The notes beneath the pieces are model-generated. The model saw nothing but the letters and a program-made list of their open reading frames with translations, was not told the DNA's origin and made no database searches. A stretch of 8,000 bases of DNA from Clostridiaceae bacterium (GTDB taxonomy: Bacteria > Bacillota > Clostridia > Saccharofermentanales > Fastidiosipilaceae), in contig JAAYZH010000128.1 of the NCBI GenBank assembly GCA_012514965.1, positions 1 to 8,000 on the forward strand, read 5' to 3'. A program made the translations under genes and the position numbers. Below, piece after piece: positions 6,615 through 8,000 of this stretch. Numbering within the stretch: position 1 is the stretch's first letter; each line of letters begins with the position of its first letter.

Positions 6615-8000
6615 ATGGGTACAACGTTTATAAGAAAAGATTTTTCTGAGGCTGAGCCCGCTCAGAAACGCAGCGCCGGGATGAAATATGGCCCGTCACG
6701 CGCGGCTCACCGTTCATTGCTGTATGCATTGGGACTGACTGATGAAGAGCTTGACCGCCCGTTCATCGCCGTGGTTAATTCCTACAATGATATCGTGCCG
6801 GGCCACAAGCACCTGCGCGAGATTGCGGAAGAGGTCAAGGCCGGTGTCCGCATGGCCGGCGGCGTTCCCTTTGAGTTCCCGGCTATTGCGGTCTGTGATG
6901 GTCTGGCGATGAACCATAACGGCATGCGTTATTCTCTGGTGTCACGCGATTACATTGCGGATTCTTGTGAGATCATGCTGACCGCGCATCTGTTTGACGG
7001 TGTGGTCTTTATTCCAAACTGCGACAAGGTCGTACCCGGCATGCTGATGGCAGCCGCGCGTATGAACCTCCCAAGCATTTTTGTCTCCGGCGGACCTATG
7101 CTGCCCGGCGAAACACCGCTGGGCGACATGGGTCTCAACGAAGTTTTTGAAGCGGTCGGCGCGCACAGCTTGGGTAAAATCACCGATGAAATGCTTGGTC
7201 AGGTGGAAACCTCTGCCTGCCCCGGCTGCGGCAGCTGCTCCGGTATGTATACCGCGAATACAATGAATTGTCTTACCGAGGCCATGGGTATGGGCTTGCC
7301 CGGCAACGGCACGGTCCCGGCCATGATGGCGGATCGCCGTCGTTTGGCCAAACACGCCGGCATGAAGGTTCTCGAACTGGTCGAGAAGCAGATCAAGGCT
7401 CTCGACATCATGAACGAAACATCGATCAAGAACGCGATGGCCATGGACATGGCCCTCGGCGGCTCGACGAATTCGGTCTTGCACATGCTGGCAATCTCCC
7501 GTGAAGCCGGTTACCCGCTGACCCTGGCGGAAATCGGCGAGATCACCGATCATACCCCTCAGCTGGTGAAACTCAATCCGGCAAGTCGAGACTACATCAT
7601 TGACCTCCAGAAGGAAGGCGGCATCAGCGCCGTATTTGCCCAGCTCGCGAAAGCCGGTCTGGTCGATCCGACCGCAAAGACTGTTGACGGCACAATGCAG
7701 GACCGTATTGATAAAGCGAAATTCTTCAAACCCGGAATTCTCCACTCAATCGAGAATCCGGTCTCACCGGACGGCGGCCTGGCTGTACTCTATGGCAACC
7801 TTGCCCCGATGGGTTGTGTTGTGAAGAAAGGCGCTGTCTTGCCGGAGATGCTGGTTTCAGAAGGACGTGCTCGTGTCTTTGAAGGTGAGGAAGCTGCAAT
7901 TGACGCGATTTTCGGGGGCGAGATTGTTCCCGGTGATGTGGTTGTCATTCGTTTCGAAGGTCCCGCCGGAGGTCCCGGCATGCGCGAAATGCTGAGTCCC
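6615..8000 (+). CDS. ilvD: Dihydroxy-acid dehydratase, 3' end cut off by window
   Basis: IlvD dehydrates 2,3-dihydroxyisovalerate and 2,3-dihydroxy-3-methylvalerate to the 2-oxo acids that give valine and isoleucine; the valine precursor also feeds leucine synthesis. The frame is open from the ATG at 6615 to the window edge: 462 residues of an expected 550-610. GGAGG (6604-6608) lies 6 bases before the start. Visible motifs are VNSYNDIVPGHKH (about 53-65), NCDK with Cys136, CPGCGSCSGMYTAN starting at Cys202, GGSTN (282-286), and the GGLAVLYGN and EGPAGGPGMREM segments near the cut end. The PGH motif matches E. coli IlvD, a [4Fe-4S] enzyme, rather than the PC motif whose extra cysteine marks [2Fe-2S] forms. 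This suggests an oxygen-sensitive enzyme. Sugar-acid dehydratases (Edd type) share the fold, but the sequence and operon context favour IlvD. Confidence 0.95.
   Translation, partial: MGTTFIRKDFSEAEPAQKRSAGMKYGPSRAAHRSLLYALGLTDEELDRPFIAVVNSYNDIVPGHKHLREIAEEVKAGVRMAGGVPFEFPAIAVCDGLAMNHNGMRYSLVSRDYIADSCEIMLTAHLFDGVVFIPNCDKVVPGMLMAAARMNLPSIFVSGGPMLPGETPLGDMGLNEVFEAVGAHSLGKITDEMLGQVETSACPGCGSCSGMYTANTMNCLTEAMGMGLPGNGTVPAMMADRRRLAKHAGMKVLELVEKQIKALDIMNETSIKNAMAMDMALGGSTNSVLHMLAISREAGYPLTLAEIGEITDHTPQLVKLNPASRDYIIDLQKEGGISAVFAQLAKAGLVDPTAKTVDGTMQDRIDKAKFFKPGILHSIENPVSPDGGLAVLYGNLAPMGCVVKKGAVLPEMLVSEGRARVFEGEEAAIDAIFGGEIVPGDVVVIRFEGPAGGPGMREMLSP

Noticed and set aside
6942..7745. A 267-codon minus-strand open frame opposite ilvD
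   Set aside because: It is a shadow of ilvD, with histidine- and glycine-rich composition typical of reversed coding sequence and no known domain.

Overview
This window looks like ordinary chromosomal DNA from a Firmicute, most likely an anaerobic clostridial-type bacterium. That placement is an inference. It rests on strong GGAGG-type ribosome binding sites, the clostridial form of diaminopimelate decarboxylase, a YdiF-like ABC-F protein, the gene order leuC-leuD-leuB-ilvD, and two apparently oxygen-labile [4Fe-4S] dehydratases. Base composition and codon use look even throughout. I see no insertion sequence, phage gene, tRNA, rRNA or CRISPR array.

Layout. Bases 1-900 hold the 3' part of lysA (diaminopimelate decarboxylase, the last step of lysine synthesis). 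After 22 bases comes a secreted cyclophilin lipoprotein (923-1519), followed by a good hairpin terminator (about 1550-1582). A convergent minus-strand gene, 1563-3503, encodes a two-ATPase-domain ABC-F ribosome-associated protein. A 174-base divergent intergenic region (3504-3677) separates it from a plus-strand branched-chain amino acid operon: leuC (3678-4958), leuD (4974-5477), leuB (5474-6574) and ilvD (6615 to beyond the window end).

How the genes work together. LeuC and LeuD form isopropylmalate isomerase. LeuB oxidises and decarboxylates its product to 2-oxoisocaproate, the direct precursor of leucine. IlvD makes the 2-oxo acid precursors of valine and isoleucine, and the valine precursor feeds leucine synthesis. 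Spacings are 15, -4 and 40 bases with no internal terminator, so the four genes are probably one transcript. leuA, which normally opens the leucine pathway, is not directly upstream.

The most interesting non-coding feature is the leader of leuC. A 13-pair helix (10 Watson-Crick, 3 G-U) can join 3563-3575 to 3664-3676. It would bury the leuC ribosome binding site and enclose two back-to-back small hairpins. A competing pairing of the 5' arm is also visible. This suggests translational control of the leucine operon by an RNA switch that is not a recognisable T-box. The claim rests on pairing found by eye and needs comparative support. I found no other candidate for a new biological system.
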